Source: Streptomyces aurantiogriseus
GTDB taxonomy: Bacteria > Actinomycetota > Actinomycetes > Streptomycetales > Streptomycetaceae
Direction: 5' to 3'
Length of the DNA stretch: 64,000 bases
NCBI RefSeq assembly: GCF_014649375.1
Contig: NZ_BMSX01000002.1
Location: forward strand, 610,295-674,294
The translations under genes were made by a program, and so were the position numbers. The notes beneath the pieces are model-generated. The model did not search any database. It saw only the letters and a list, made by a program, of their open reading frames with translations, and had not been told where the DNA came from. Positions 24,798 through 33,322 of this stretch are shown one piece after another (within the stretch, counting starts at the first letter, position 1; every line of letters begins with the position of its first letter).

Positions 24798-25937
24798 TCA
24801 GTGTCCGTCGGGAAGCCGGTAGACCCGGCGGGCGTTGTCCGCTGCGGCCCACCGCGCCAGGCGCAGCGCGTCGGGCAGGCCCAGTTCGTCGGCGTCCACC
24901 CGGTCCTGGAGGAGCTCTCCCAGACCCCGGCGGAACGCCAGCGCGCCGAGCGCGTAGAACTCGGCGACACCGTAGGCGTCGGAGCTGTACAGCAGTTTGC
25001 GGAACGGTGTGATCTCCAGCGCCTCCTCAAGGACCGCCCGCGCTCGTACGGGACCCACATGATGCAGGGTGAGCCCCATGTCCAGGTAGACCTGCTCGAA
25101 CACCGCGGCCAGGTAGGCGGCTTGCCGCTGGTAGGGCCAGCAGTGCAGGAGCAGCACCGGGATCGTGCCCGCGGTGAGGTGCAGCCAGTCCGTCAGACGG
25201 CTGGGGTCCACCTGGTGCAGCCGGATGTCGCTGTCGCCGAAGCCCGTGTGCAACTGGAGCGGCAGGCCCAGGTCGACGGCGGTCCACAGCAGATGGCGGA
25301 CCAGCACCGGCTCGTCCAGCCGGCCGCCGCGGGCCAGCCAGCGCCGGGCCGCCCGCGTCACCTCGGCGTCCGAGGGCCGGGCCGGGTCCAGCTCGAAGCC
25401 GGTGCGGTACGCGGCCACGGACTTCACCCCGATCACCCCGGGCCGCCGGACCGCGTCCAGCGCGGCCGCCCGGAACGCGTCCGCGTACCCGCCCGCCTCG
25501 ACGCCCCGCGCGGCCACCGCCTCGGCGACGGTCTCCAGCCGTACGATCTCGTGCGCCACCCCGCCCCCCGCCGCGGCGAGTTCGCCGGGCGTCGTGAGGC
25601 GGTGCGGGGTGAACCCGGTGTCCACACAGAACACGCCGGTCCGGGCGGCCGCGAGGAAACGCCGGTTGACCTCCGGCGGGCCCAACTCGGCCCGCCGGGC
25701 CAGGTAGTCGTCGGCGGGGGCGTGCCGCTCCAGGTCCAGCACAGGGGCGCAGTGGCGGCGTACGGCCACACCGGCAGGGGTGTCGAAGGGCGAGACGCCG
25801 GGCCAGCGGTCGCCCTCGGTGAGCAGCGCCTCGAAGCCCGCGCGGTCGAGCGGGCCGGCGACGACGCCGTGGCAGTGGTGGTCCACCAACTCCAGCTCGG
25901 CGAGGGCCTCGTGGACCGGTCCGGCGGGGGTGGCCAT
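24798..25937 (-). CDS. Amidohydrolase, counterpart of the FluG N-terminal domain
   Basis: A 379-residue amidohydrolase: metal motif HxH in LVDHHCHGVV, a candidate bridging Lys in VIGVKSVAAYR, further metal ligands in LQLHTGFGDSD and LLHCWPY, and Asp in LLYSSDAYG. It starts at ATG 25937 one base after the stop of the glutamine-synthetase-like gene (TGAGATG), so the two are co-translated. In fungal FluG an amidohydrolase of this kind is fused to a class I glutamine synthetase. It may hydrolyse a gamma-glutamyl amide or a related amide; the substrate is inferred only. Confidence 0.85.
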   Translation of the reverse strand: MATPAGPVHEALAELELVDHHCHGVVAGPLDRAGFEALLTEGDRWPGVSPFDTPAGVAVRRHCAPVLDLERHAPADDYLARRAELGPPEVNRRFLAAARTGVFCVDTGFTPHRLTTPGELAAAGGGVAHEIVRLETVAEAVAARGVEAGGYADAFRAAALDAVRRPGVIGVKSVAAYRTGFELDPARPSDAEVTRAARRWLARGGRLDEPVLVRHLLWTAVDLGLPLQLHTGFGDSDIRLHQVDPSRLTDWLHLTAGTIPVLLLHCWPYQRQAAYLAAVFEQVYLDMGLTLHHVGPVRARAVLEEALEITPFRKLLYSSDAYGVAEFYALGALAFRRGLGELLQDRVDADELGLPDALRLARWAAADNARRVYRLPDGH

Positions 25938-25938
25938 C

Positions 25939-27342
25939 TCAGTACTTCCAGCGGTAGGCCGCGGCCACCTGCTCGTCGTCCAGCCCGTCCACCGCCTCGA
26001 TCTCCCCCTGCCGTACGGCGACGACCGCGTCGGCGAGGACCGGGCCCAGGGCGGCCCGCAGCACCTCGTCCTCGCGGAACTCCGCCACGGCCTCGCCCAG
26101 CGAGGTCGGCAGCCGGCGCACACCCCGGGCCGCGGCCTCCCCGGCGTCGAGGTGGGCCGGGTCGCCGGTGGTCTCCTCGGGCAGTACGGCACCCGACCCG
26201 AGGCCGGCCAGGCCGGCGGCGATCAGACAGCCGAGGGCCAGATAGGGGTTGGCGGCCAGATCGACGGGCTTGACCTCCAGGTTCGCCAGCTCGGCGCGCC
26301 GCCCCGCCGTGCCCCGCACCAGGCGCACCGCCGACTCCCGGGTCTCCAGGCCCCACGCGGTGAACACCCCCGCCCACTGGGAGGGCTTGAGCCGCAGATG
26401 GCTCGCCGGGCTCGGCGCGGTCACCGCCGTCAGGGCCGGCAGGCGGGCCAGAACCCCGGCCGCGAAGGCCTCCGCGTCGGCCGTCATGCCGTACCGGCGG
26501 TCGCCGCCCGTGTGCAGGTTGACGCCGTCACGCCAGGCGGAGAGATGGACATGGCCGCCGTTGCCGACGCCCTGTGCGACGACGGCCGGGGAGAAGGAGA
26601 CCCGCAGGCCGTGGCGGCGGGCCACCGCGCGGATGGTCTGGCGCACGAGGACGCTGCGGTCGGCCGCCGCCACCGGGTCCAGGGCGCCCACGGAGATCTC
26701 GAACTGGCCGGGCGCGTACTCGGGATGGACCTGGTCGACGTCCACGCCCTGCGCCGCGCACGCCGCCAGCAGGTCGGCGGTGTACTCGCTCAGCTCGACC
26801 TGCCGGGTCGCGCCGTACGCGGGTCCCGAGGTCGCCGGGACGAACTCCCCGGCCGGCGCGGAGTCCAGGCCGAGCGCCCACTCGATCTCGATGCCCGCCT
26901 TGAAGGTGAGGCCGTGCGCGCGGGCCGCGTCGGCGACGATCCGGCGCAGGACGGTGCGGGAGCAGCCCGGGTGCCGTTCGCCGTCCTGGGTGACGCGGTC
27001 GACCGGCGCCCACGCCCAGCCGGGCTGCCCGGCCAGGACGACCAGCCGGTCCAGGTCGGGGTAGAGACGCAGGTCGCCGTCCGGGGAGCCGAGCACGTCG
27101 GTCGTGACGATGCTGTCGTTCGCCAGGAACGTGTCGAACACCGGGGACATGCCGACGCCCCAGGCCGCCGCCGAGGCCAGCCCGGCGACCGGGATCGCCT
27201 TCACCCGGCCGATGCCCGCGGTGTCGACATAGGCCAGGACGATGCCGTGCACGCCCCGCCCCGACAGCTCCCCGCCGAGCGCTCTCGCCCGCTCGACGTC
27301 GCCGGGGCGTCCACCGGGCACGGGGTCGGCAAGGACGGTCAT
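25939..27342 (-). CDS. Glutamine-synthetase-like gamma-glutamyl-amine ligase
   Basis: A 467-residue protein of the class I GS fold. The N-terminal beta-grasp ends near GSPDGDLRLYPDLDRLVVL; the catalytic domain has metal-binding EIEWAL and YAPGQFEISVG, ATP/phosphate site NGGHVHLS, and the Arg-rich SAVRLVRGTAGRRAELANLEVK. It lacks the adenylylation tyrosine context of GlnA, and the sequence fits the actinobacterial GlnA-like group that ligates glutamate to polyamines or ethanolamine (GlnA3/GlnA4 of Streptomyces coelicolor). The exact amine cannot be told. It is followed directly by the amidohydrolase. Confidence 0.87.
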   Translation of the reverse strand: MTVLADPVPGGRPGDVERARALGGELSGRGVHGIVLAYVDTAGIGRVKAIPVAGLASAAAWGVGMSPVFDTFLANDSIVTTDVLGSPDGDLRLYPDLDRLVVLAGQPGWAWAPVDRVTQDGERHPGCSRTVLRRIVADAARAHGLTFKAGIEIEWALGLDSAPAGEFVPATSGPAYGATRQVELSEYTADLLAACAAQGVDVDQVHPEYAPGQFEISVGALDPVAAADRSVLVRQTIRAVARRHGLRVSFSPAVVAQGVGNGGHVHLSAWRDGVNLHTGGDRRYGMTADAEAFAAGVLARLPALTAVTAPSPASHLRLKPSQWAGVFTAWGLETRESAVRLVRGTAGRRAELANLEVKPVDLAANPYLALGCLIAAGLAGLGSGAVLPEETTGDPAHLDAGEAAARGVRRLPTSLGEAVAEFREDEVLRAALGPVLADAVVAVRQGEIEAVDGLDDEQVAAAYRWKY

Positions 27343-27381
27343 ACGGCCTCCACGGTCACGGCCTCCACGGTCGGTCGCCGG

Positions 27382-28194
27382 TCAGGGTTTCACGGCCACC
27401 GCGCCGTACTGCGGCACCACGGCGGGGGAGCCGGGCTCCGCCCGCCACTGCGAGCAGGACACCAGGCCCGGCTCCAGCAGCTCCAGGCCCTCGAAGAACG
27501 CGGCGATCTCCGTGCCGCTGCGGGCGGTGATGGGCGGGGTGGCGTTCTCGTTCCAGAACTTCATCGCCGGGATCTGGCCCTCGCCGCCCACCTCGCTGTC
27601 GTGGGTGGGGTGGGTCAGGACGAGGAAGCTGCCGGAGGGGACCTCGGCCATGATCCGCCGCACGATGTGCCGGGCCGCCTCGACGTCCAGGACGAAGTTC
27701 AGGATGCCGAGCATCATCACCGCGACCGGCCGGCTGAAGTCCAGGGTCTTGGCGGCGCGTTCGAGGATGGCGTCCGGGTCGTGCACATCGGCGTCGACGT
27801 AGTCGGTGACGCCCTCGGTGGTGCCGGTCAGCAGGGTGCGGGCGTGCACCAGCACGATGGGGTCGTTGTCGACGTACACGATCCGCGAGTCGGGCGCGAC
27901 GCGCTGGGCGATCTCGTGGGTGTTGTCCGCCGTCGGCAGCCCGGTGCCGATGTCCAGGAACTGCCGTGTCCCGCGCTCCTCGGCCAGGAACCGCACCGCG
28001 CGGCCCAGGAACCAGCGGTCGGCGCGGGCGATCTCCCGGATCAGCGGGAACATGCCGGCGACGTGCTCGCCGACCTGCTGGTCGACCTCGTAGTTGTCCT
28101 TGCCGCCGATCCAGTAGTTCCACACCCGCGCGTTGTGCGCCACGCCGGTGTTCAGCCGTGCCGGACCGTCCGGCGGCGTGTGGCCCTCGCTCAC
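27382..28194 (-). CDS. DUF574 SAM-dependent methyltransferase
   Basis: A 270-residue member of the actinobacterial S-adenosylmethionine methyltransferase family PF04672 (DUF574): opening LNTGVAHNARVWNYWIGGKD, glycine-rich SAM site FLDIGTGLPTADNTHE, DxD-like IVYVDNDPIVLVHA and ILNFVLDVEAARHIV. Streptomyces has many such paralogues; substrates are mostly unknown. GTG 28194 was chosen because AAGGAG lies eight bases upstream; an ATG at 28233 would add 13 residues. It precedes the GS-like gene by 39 bases, so the three may share a transcript. Confidence 0.88.
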   Translation of the reverse strand: MSEGHTPPDGPARLNTGVAHNARVWNYWIGGKDNYEVDQQVGEHVAGMFPLIREIARADRWFLGRAVRFLAEERGTRQFLDIGTGLPTADNTHEIAQRVAPDSRIVYVDNDPIVLVHARTLLTGTTEGVTDYVDADVHDPDAILERAAKTLDFSRPVAVMMLGILNFVLDVEAARHIVRRIMAEVPSGSFLVLTHPTHDSEVGGEGQIPAMKFWNENATPPITARSGTEIAAFFEGLELLEPGLVSCSQWRAEPGSPAVVPQYGAVAVKP

Positions 28195-28314
28195 GTCACT
28201 GCTCCTTCTCGCGTCCTGCCCGTCGCCCGCCATTGTGCCGCCGGATGATCAGCGGTGTCCCGGGAATCGGCGCAGCGGTGGACCGGCCCGGGGTGGGCAC
28301 GGTGTCCCCCGGTA

Positions 28315-28334
28315 GGGTGACAATCCGGTCACCC
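28315..28334. promoter_or_regulatory. Palindrome at the promoter of the HAD gene
   Basis: GGGTGAC and GTCACCC arms (28315-28321 and 28328-28334) with a 6-base spacer. The left arm overlaps TAGGGT (28313-28318), a good -10 about 35 bases before the ATG, so this could be an operator or a 5' leader hairpin. Confidence 0.4.
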
Positions 28335-28352
28335 CCGTACAGGAAGCAGGAC

Positions 28353-29222
28353 ATGCCCTACTCCCACGCCGCTCACCTGCCCGCCCCCGAGCCGTCGGCC
28401 GCCGCCGCCGACATCCGTCTGATCGTCACCGACATGGACGGCACGCTGCTCGACGACGACAAGCAGGTGCCCGAGCGGCTGTGGGAGGTGCTCGCGCTGC
28501 TGCGGGAGCGCGGGGTGCTGTTCAGCCCGGCGAGCGGACGGCAGTACGCCACCCTGGCACGGGAGTTCGCCGAGGTCGCCGACGGGATGGTCTTCATCGC
28601 GGAGAACGGCACCTATGTCGTGCGCGACGGCAGGGAGCTGAGCTCCGACCCGCTGGACCCCGCGGTGGTCACCCGGGTCGTCGCGGCCGTACGGCGGCTC
28701 GCGGCCGGCGGGGTGGACGTCGGGGCCGTCGTGTGCGGGAAGCGGTCCGCGTACGTGGAGCGGGCCGACGAGGCCTTCCTGGCCGAGGTGCGCAAGTACT
28801 ACGTGCGGCACGAGGTCGTCGAGGACGTCGCCGCCGTCGAGGACGACGTCATCAAGGTCGCCCTGTTCGACTTCGGGTCGGCCGAGGAGACCACCGCCCC
28901 GGCCCTGGCGCCCTTCGCGGACACCCACCAGGTCGTCGTCTCCGGCGAGCACTGGGTCGACATCATGAACCGCACCGCCAACAAGGGCGCGGCCCTGCGC
29001 CGGCTCCAGCGCGAGCTGGGCATCACGCCCGCGCAGACCCTGGTGTTCGGCGACTACCTCAACGACCTGGAGATGCTGGACGCCGCCGACTGGTCCTTCG
29101 CCATGGCCAACGCCCACCCGGAGGTCGTCCGCCGGGCCCGCCACCTGGCCCCGGCCAACAACGACAACGGTGTGCTGCGCACCGTCGTCCGCCTGCTCGA
29201 CCTGCCGGTCGGCGGCCTCTGA
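28353..29222 (+). CDS. Cof-type HAD-IIB phosphatase
   Basis: A 289-residue HAD hydrolase: motif I VTDMDGTLLDDD (Asp27, Asp29), motif II SPASGR, motif III Lys in NRTANKGAAL and motif IV VFGDYLNDLEML, with the large C2B cap characteristic of Cof/YbjI phosphatases acting on sugar phosphates or nucleotide-like substrates. The start at ATG 28353 has AGGAAGCAGG upstream. It is convergent with the response regulator gene, nine bases apart. Confidence 0.9.
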   Translation: MPYSHAAHLPAPEPSAAAADIRLIVTDMDGTLLDDDKQVPERLWEVLALLRERGVLFSPASGRQYATLAREFAEVADGMVFIAENGTYVVRDGRELSSDPLDPAVVTRVVAAVRRLAAGGVDVGAVVCGKRSAYVERADEAFLAEVRKYYVRHEVVEDVAAVEDDVIKVALFDFGSAEETTAPALAPFADTHQVVVSGEHWVDIMNRTANKGAALRRLQRELGITPAQTLVFGDYLNDLEMLDAADWSFAMANAHPEVVRRARHLAPANNDNGVLRTVVRLLDLPVGGL

Positions 29223-29231
29223 CCGACCGTC

Positions 29232-29927
29232 TCAGTCGCGGGGCCGGGCGTGCCCGTGCTGCCAGGCCCAGGCCGCGATCTCGACGCGGTTGCGGGCGTC
29301 CAGCTTGACCTGGACGCTGGACAGGTGCGTCTTGACGGTGGACAGGGACACGTACAGCTCGGCGGCGATCTCGGCGTTGGTGCGGCCGAGGGCGACCAGG
29401 CGGACCACGTCGAGCTCGCGGTCGGTGAGGGGCTCGGCGGGTGACGCCGGGCGGGGCGGAGCGGCCTGCTGCGGGGTCTGGGTGACGTGCTTGAGCAGAC
29501 GGACGGTGACCGACGGGGAGACCAGCGAGTCGCCGGCCGCGGCCGCGCGGACCGCCTCCGCGAGCAGGGTCGGCCCCGCGTCCTTCAGCAGGAAGCCGCA
29601 CGCGCCGCCGCGCAGCGCCCCGTACACGTACTCGTCGAGGTCGAAGGTGGTGACCACGACCACCCGCATCGGGTCGGCGACCTCGGGGCCCGCCAGCAGC
29701 CGGGTGGCCTCCAGCCCGTCCAGCTTCGGCATCCGGATGTCCAGCAGGCACACGTCCGGCCGCACCTTCCGGGCCAGCGCGACCGCCTCCTCGCCGTCGG
29801 CGGCCTCCGCGACCACCGTGATGTCGGGCTGCGCGTCGAGGAAGAAGCGGAAGCCCGTGCGGACCATGTCCTGGTCGTCGGCGATGAGGACGCGGATGGG
29901 CGCGCCGGGCGGGGCGGGGCTCGTCAT
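29232..29927 (-). CDS. NarL/FixJ-family response regulator
   Basis: A 231-residue response regulator: receiver domain (Asp17/18 acidic pocket, phospho-acceptor Asp63 in LLDIRMPKLDG, Lys in LLKDAGP) and C-terminal LuxR-type HTH (LTDRELDVVRLVALGRTNAEIAAELYVSLSTVKTHL). It lies downstream of the ABC exporter operon but is separated by a strong terminator hairpin. The histidine kinase at 33323-34498, which has no other partner in view, is its probable cognate sensor. Confidence 0.93.
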   Translation of the reverse strand: MTSPAPPGAPIRVLIADDQDMVRTGFRFFLDAQPDITVVAEAADGEEAVALARKVRPDVCLLDIRMPKLDGLEATRLLAGPEVADPMRVVVVTTFDLDEYVYGALRGGACGFLLKDAGPTLLAEAVRAAAAGDSLVSPSVTVRLLKHVTQTPQQAAPPRPASPAEPLTDRELDVVRLVALGRTNAEIAAELYVSLSTVKTHLSSVQVKLDARNRVEIAAWAWQHGHARPRD

Positions 29928-29960
29928 GGCTCGATCATGCCTCAGCGGGTGGGCCGTCTC

Positions 29961-30004
29961 GGGGACGGGCGCGGGGACGGGCGCGGGGACGGGCGCGGGG
30001 ACGG
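29961..30004. repeat. 12-bp tandem repeat abutting a terminator
   Basis: GGGGACGGGCGC is repeated three times exactly (29961, 29973, 29985), then GGGGACGG (29997-30004). The last partial copy is the left end of the terminator stem. Confidence 0.9.
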
Positions 30005-30033
30005 CCCGCCGGCGTGTGCGGCGGGCCGTCCCC
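29997..30033. terminator. Strong hairpin terminator after the ABC permease gene
   Basis: A perfect 14-bp stem, GGGGACGGCCCGCC (29997-30010) with 30020-30033, and a 9-base loop. It lies nine bases past the permease stop on the minus strand and separates the exporter operon from the response regulator. Confidence 0.75.
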
Positions 30034-30041
30034 GTCGGTGA

Positions 30042-32054
30042 TCAGTCCGCCGCCCGGGCCGGATCGGCCGTCACCCGGCGCAGGAGTGGTCTGCTGCCGC
30101 CGATCGCGGCGAACATCGCCAGCGCCCCGATCAGGACGCACGCGAGGAGTTGCAGGGCGCCGGAGGTGTCGATCGTGGCGCCGACCGCCTTGTTGAGCTG
30201 GTAGGAGCCGTAGACGCCCATCGCGGTGGTGCCGCCGGCCAGGACGGCCAGGGGCAGGACCGTCTCCCGGGTGCGGGCCCGGTCCAGGATCCTCAGCGGG
30301 GTCCCGGCCAGCCGCAGCAGGCCGTACACACGGCGCCGGTCGAGGACGTTCGCGGCGGCGGTGAGACCGGCGGAGGCGGTCGCCACGACGAAGCTGAGGG
30401 CGAGGGTGGCGGTGCTGACCTCGGCGATGCGGTCGACGACCGTGCGGTCGTAGGCGGTCGCGTAGTCCTGGCTGTAGGGGGCGTGGCCCGTGCCGAGGGG
30501 CGTGAGGGCGGTGACGGCGGTGTCGATCCGGTCCGTGCCGCCGGGAACGTGGGCGATCACGCCGGGGCTGCCGCCCAGCAGACTGTCGTAGGCGTCTTCG
30601 CCCTTGACGGTCACGGTCGCGGTGACGCCCACCCGGCCGAGCAGCGTGCGGGCCTCGGTGGCGGCCTGCCGGGCGTCGGCGGCGTTCGCGGTGATCACGG
30701 CGACCTGGTCGCGGTACTGCGAGGTGTCGGCGCCGATCTGGCTGACGGAGAAGAACCCGGCCGCGAACCCGGCCAGCACCAGGCCGCTGACGGTCCGCCA
30801 GGCCCCGCGCGGGTCGTCGCTGAGCCGGCGCGCGGCCAACAGGGTCGCCGGGCGGCGGGCGAAGCGGCCCACGATCCGGCCCAGCCGGTCCACGACCCAC
30901 GGCCCGAACAGCCAGAACGCGCCGTAGAACAGCACCAGCAGGCCGATCAGCTGCCGCGCCGTGAGCTGACCGCCGCCGCCCGTGGACCGGAAGATGCAGC
31001 CCACGGCCACCACGAACACCACGACCCGGATCCAGCGGGTGCGCCGCGGGTTCGCCTGCTGGGCGACACCGAGCGGCGAGGCCGCCACCTGCCGCAGCAT
31101 CGACACCGCGCTGACGGTGATGAGCGCGGTCACCGCCGCCACGACCGCCGACAGCCACGCCGGCCCCACCCACAACTGACCGGTGTACCAGGAGCCGATG
31201 CCGTACGGGATCGCGGCGAGGGCGGGCAGCAACGCCACGTAGGCGAGCGCGCCGGTCAGGGCTCCGGCCGCACCGACGGCCGCCGCCTCCACGGCGGTCA
31301 TCGCGAGGATCTGCCGCGGGGTCGCCCCGGCCAGCCGCAGCGCGGCGAGCCGCTGCTCGCGCCGGGCCGCCCCGAGCCGTCCGGCCGCCGCCGACAGCAC
31401 GACCACGGGCATCGCCAGCAGCACCACGCCGATCAGCGTCATCGCCTGGTCCGACGCCGTGAACAGGCTCCGCTTGGCCGAGGAGAACCCGGAGACGACG
31501 GCTCGGGCGGCCTGGTCCTGGTCGTAGTAACTCGCGCCCTCCGCGGCCGTCCGGGACATCGCGGGCTCGGACGGGGCCCGCCCCACCACAGCGACCAGCT
31601 CGTCGGGCGAGGCGAGACCGGCGGCGCCGATCGTGCCGTAGGACCTCACCCGTGGGAAGCGGTCGGCCAGTTGGTTCGCGGGCAGCTCGTGCAGCAGCGC
31701 GGCCAGGGCGGGGGAGACGTACACCTCGCCCTTCTTCGGGAAGGCGTCGAGGCCGGGCGGCGCGGGCGTGAGCGGGCGGCCGGGGAGCTGGGCCAGGGAG
31801 ACGACCGTGAGGGGTTCGTGGCGGACGTAGGTCGTGGCGAGGGCCTGGACGGCGGTGCCGTTCCTGTCGGCGTCCGGAGTGCGCCAGGCCGTGCGGTCGG
31901 CGCGGGCGCCCGCACCGAGGCAGGCGGCGATCATCACCAGCATCACGAACGCGCCGACGGCGGCGGCCCCGGCCGCCAGCAACTGGCTCTGCAGGCCGCG
32001 GCGGCCGGAGGACCGGGCCAGATGCCAGGTCAGGGGCAGGACGGGGGAACGCAT
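30042..32054 (-). CDS. FtsX-like ABC transporter permease
   Basis: A 670-residue MacB/FtsX-type permease with an N-terminal membrane segment (LLAAGAAAVGAFVMLVMIAA), a large extracytoplasmic region, a central block of three membrane segments with GAARREQRLAALRLAGATPRQIL, and a second FtsX block near the C-terminus (RRRVYGLLRLAGTPLRIL, then LAVLAGGTTAMGVYGSYQLNKAVG). Such transporters export peptides or lipids, or transmit stress signals to the envelope. The start at ATG 32054 has GGAG upstream. It follows the ATPase gene by 17 bases and precedes a strong terminator. Confidence 0.88.
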   Translation of the reverse strand: MRSPVLPLTWHLARSSGRRGLQSQLLAAGAAAVGAFVMLVMIAACLGAGARADRTAWRTPDADRNGTAVQALATTYVRHEPLTVVSLAQLPGRPLTPAPPGLDAFPKKGEVYVSPALAALLHELPANQLADRFPRVRSYGTIGAAGLASPDELVAVVGRAPSEPAMSRTAAEGASYYDQDQAARAVVSGFSSAKRSLFTASDQAMTLIGVVLLAMPVVVLSAAAGRLGAARREQRLAALRLAGATPRQILAMTAVEAAAVGAAGALTGALAYVALLPALAAIPYGIGSWYTGQLWVGPAWLSAVVAAVTALITVSAVSMLRQVAASPLGVAQQANPRRTRWIRVVVFVVAVGCIFRSTGGGGQLTARQLIGLLVLFYGAFWLFGPWVVDRLGRIVGRFARRPATLLAARRLSDDPRGAWRTVSGLVLAGFAAGFFSVSQIGADTSQYRDQVAVITANAADARQAATEARTLLGRVGVTATVTVKGEDAYDSLLGGSPGVIAHVPGGTDRIDTAVTALTPLGTGHAPYSQDYATAYDRTVVDRIAEVSTATLALSFVVATASAGLTAAANVLDRRRVYGLLRLAGTPLRILDRARTRETVLPLAVLAGGTTAMGVYGSYQLNKAVGATIDTSGALQLLACVLIGALAMFAAIGGSRPLLRRVTADPARAAD

Positions 32055-32071
32055 CTCGACTCTCCGCGGGC

Positions 32072-32755
32072 TCAGGCGACGGTGTACTGGCTGTGGTGCG
32101 TGATCCGGCCGTCGCGGACCTGGAGGATCCGGTCGCAGTGGGCGGCGACGTCGGCGTCGTGCGTGACCATGACCAGGGCGGCGCCCTGCTCGCGGGTGAC
32201 GGAGGTGAGGAGCCGGACGACCTCGCTGCTGGTGTTCTGGTCCAGGGCGCCGGTCGGCTCGTCGGCGAAGACCACGTCCGGCTCGACGACCAGCGCGCGG
32301 GCGATGGCGACCCGCTGGGCCTGACCGCCCGACAGCTGTCCGGGGCGGCGCTTCTCCAGGCCGTCCAGGCCGAGCGGCGCGAACCAGCGGCGGGCCCGCT
32401 CGACCGCCTGCCGGCGGGGCGTGCCCTCCAGCATCAGCGGCAGGGCCACGTTCTCCTCGGCGGGCAGCTCCGGCAGCAACTGGCCGAACTGGAAGACGAA
32501 CCCGAAGCGCCCCCGGCGCAGCGCGCTGAGCCGGTTCTCGCCGAGGTTGTCGATACGGTCGCCGCGCAGCAGCACCTGCCCGCCGTCGGGGCGGATGATC
32601 CCGGCGAGGGTGTGCAGCAGGGTCGACTTCCCGGACCCGGACGGGCCCATGATCGCCAGCGAGTCGCGCTCGCCGACCTCGACGTCCACGCCCGCCAGCG
32701 CGGTGGTGGAGCCGTACTTCTTCACGAGGCCGTGACCGGCCAGGACGGTGTTCAT
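32072..32755 (-). CDS. ABC transporter ATP-binding protein (MacB/LolD type)
   Basis: A 227-residue ATPase: Walker A GPSGSGKST, Q-loop FVFQFGQLLPEL, signature LSGGQAQRVAIARAL, Walker B DVVFADEPTGALD and switch His in VMVTHDADVA. The EPTGALD and short length mark the MacB/LolD branch that pairs with FtsX-like permeases, encoded 17 bases downstream. It is preceded by the DUF4333 gene, with 18 bases between. Confidence 0.95.
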   Translation of the reverse strand: MNTVLAGHGLVKKYGSTTALAGVDVEVGERDSLAIMGPSGSGKSTLLHTLAGIIRPDGGQVLLRGDRIDNLGENRLSALRRGRFGFVFQFGQLLPELPAEENVALPLMLEGTPRRQAVERARRWFAPLGLDGLEKRRPGQLSGGQAQRVAIARALVVEPDVVFADEPTGALDQNTSSEVVRLLTSVTREQGAALVMVTHDADVAAHCDRILQVRDGRITHHSQYTVA

Positions 32756-32773
32756 GATGGTGGCCGGCCCTTC

Positions 32774-33142
32774 TCAGCGCTCGAACTTCCAGGTGACGGA
32801 GTCGGCCGTGGCCCTGACCACGGTGACGGGGATGTCGACGGTCTCGCCGTCGCGCTTCTTGCCGACGCAGGTGACCGTGGCCCCGGCGACGGCCTTCAGA
32901 CCGGTGGGGCAGGTGACGCCGGAGACCTTGTCGCCGACCCACGGGAGCGGGTGGTACTTGCTCTGGGTGCGGGCCGCGACGATCTTGGCGTCGAGCGCCT
33001 TCTGGCCGCCGACGCTCACCGTGCTGTGGTCGTCGAGCCCGGTGGTCGACTCGGTGCCGGACAGCAGATGGGTGCCGAGGGCACCGAGGGCGACCACGGC
33101 GGTCGCGCCGCCGATCACACCGACGAGGAACTTGCGCTGCAT
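32774..33142 (-). CDS. DUF4333-type exported small protein
   Basis: A 122-residue protein with an N-terminal membrane anchor or signal (MQRKFLVGVIGGATAVVALGAL split over residues 1-22) and a DUF4333 domain with its two conserved cysteines (VTCPTGLKAVAGATVTCVG), probably a disulfide outside the cell. The start at ATG 33142 has CAGGAG seven bases upstream. First gene of the ABC operon and divergent from the histidine kinase, so it may be the extracytoplasmic partner of the exporter or of the sensor. Confidence 0.82.
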   Translation of the reverse strand: MQRKFLVGVIGGATAVVALGALGTHLLSGTESTTGLDDHSTVSVGGQKALDAKIVAARTQSKYHPLPWVGDKVSGVTCPTGLKAVAGATVTCVGKKRDGETVDIPVTVVRATADSVTWKFER

Positions 33143-33161
33143 CACGTACTCCTGAGGCGAG

Positions 33162-33209
33162 GGGGAGGAAGCGGCTCCCTCCCGAGGCCGGCGGGGAGGA
33201 AGCGGCTCC
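33162..33209. repeat. 17-bp direct repeat in the DUF4333/kinase promoter region
   Basis: GGGGAGGAAGCGGCTCC occurs at 33162-33178 and 33193-33209, 31 bases apart, upstream of the DUF4333 gene on one side and the kinase gene on the other. About three helical turns separate the copies, as expected for tandem response-regulator sites. Confidence 0.7.
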
Positions 33210-33309
33210 AATCTCGCCCGCGGGCCCGGGCCCGCGCCTCGGCCATAAGGCCAGGCCTGGCGGGGCGGCTCTCGACCGTTCGGCCGATCCCGCCGCCGGG
33301 ACCTGGGCC

Positions 33310-33315
33310 TACGGT
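33310..33315 (+). promoter_or_regulatory. -10 element of leaderless kinase transcript
   Basis: TACGGT seven bases before the ATG at 33323; no ribosome-binding site. Confidence 0.4.
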
Positions 33316-33322
33316 GGTCCGC

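Noticed and set aside
26528..27013. Extra minus-strand gene inside the GS-like gene
   Set aside because: A different frame of the same strand with Arg/Pro-rich translation and no ribosome-binding site; the GS-like frame carries the conserved motifs.
32093..33322. Upstream extension of the histidine kinase gene
   Set aside because: The frame is open but runs opposite the ATPase and DUF4333 genes. A -10 element seven bases before ATG 33323 and the membrane-protein N-terminus place the start there.
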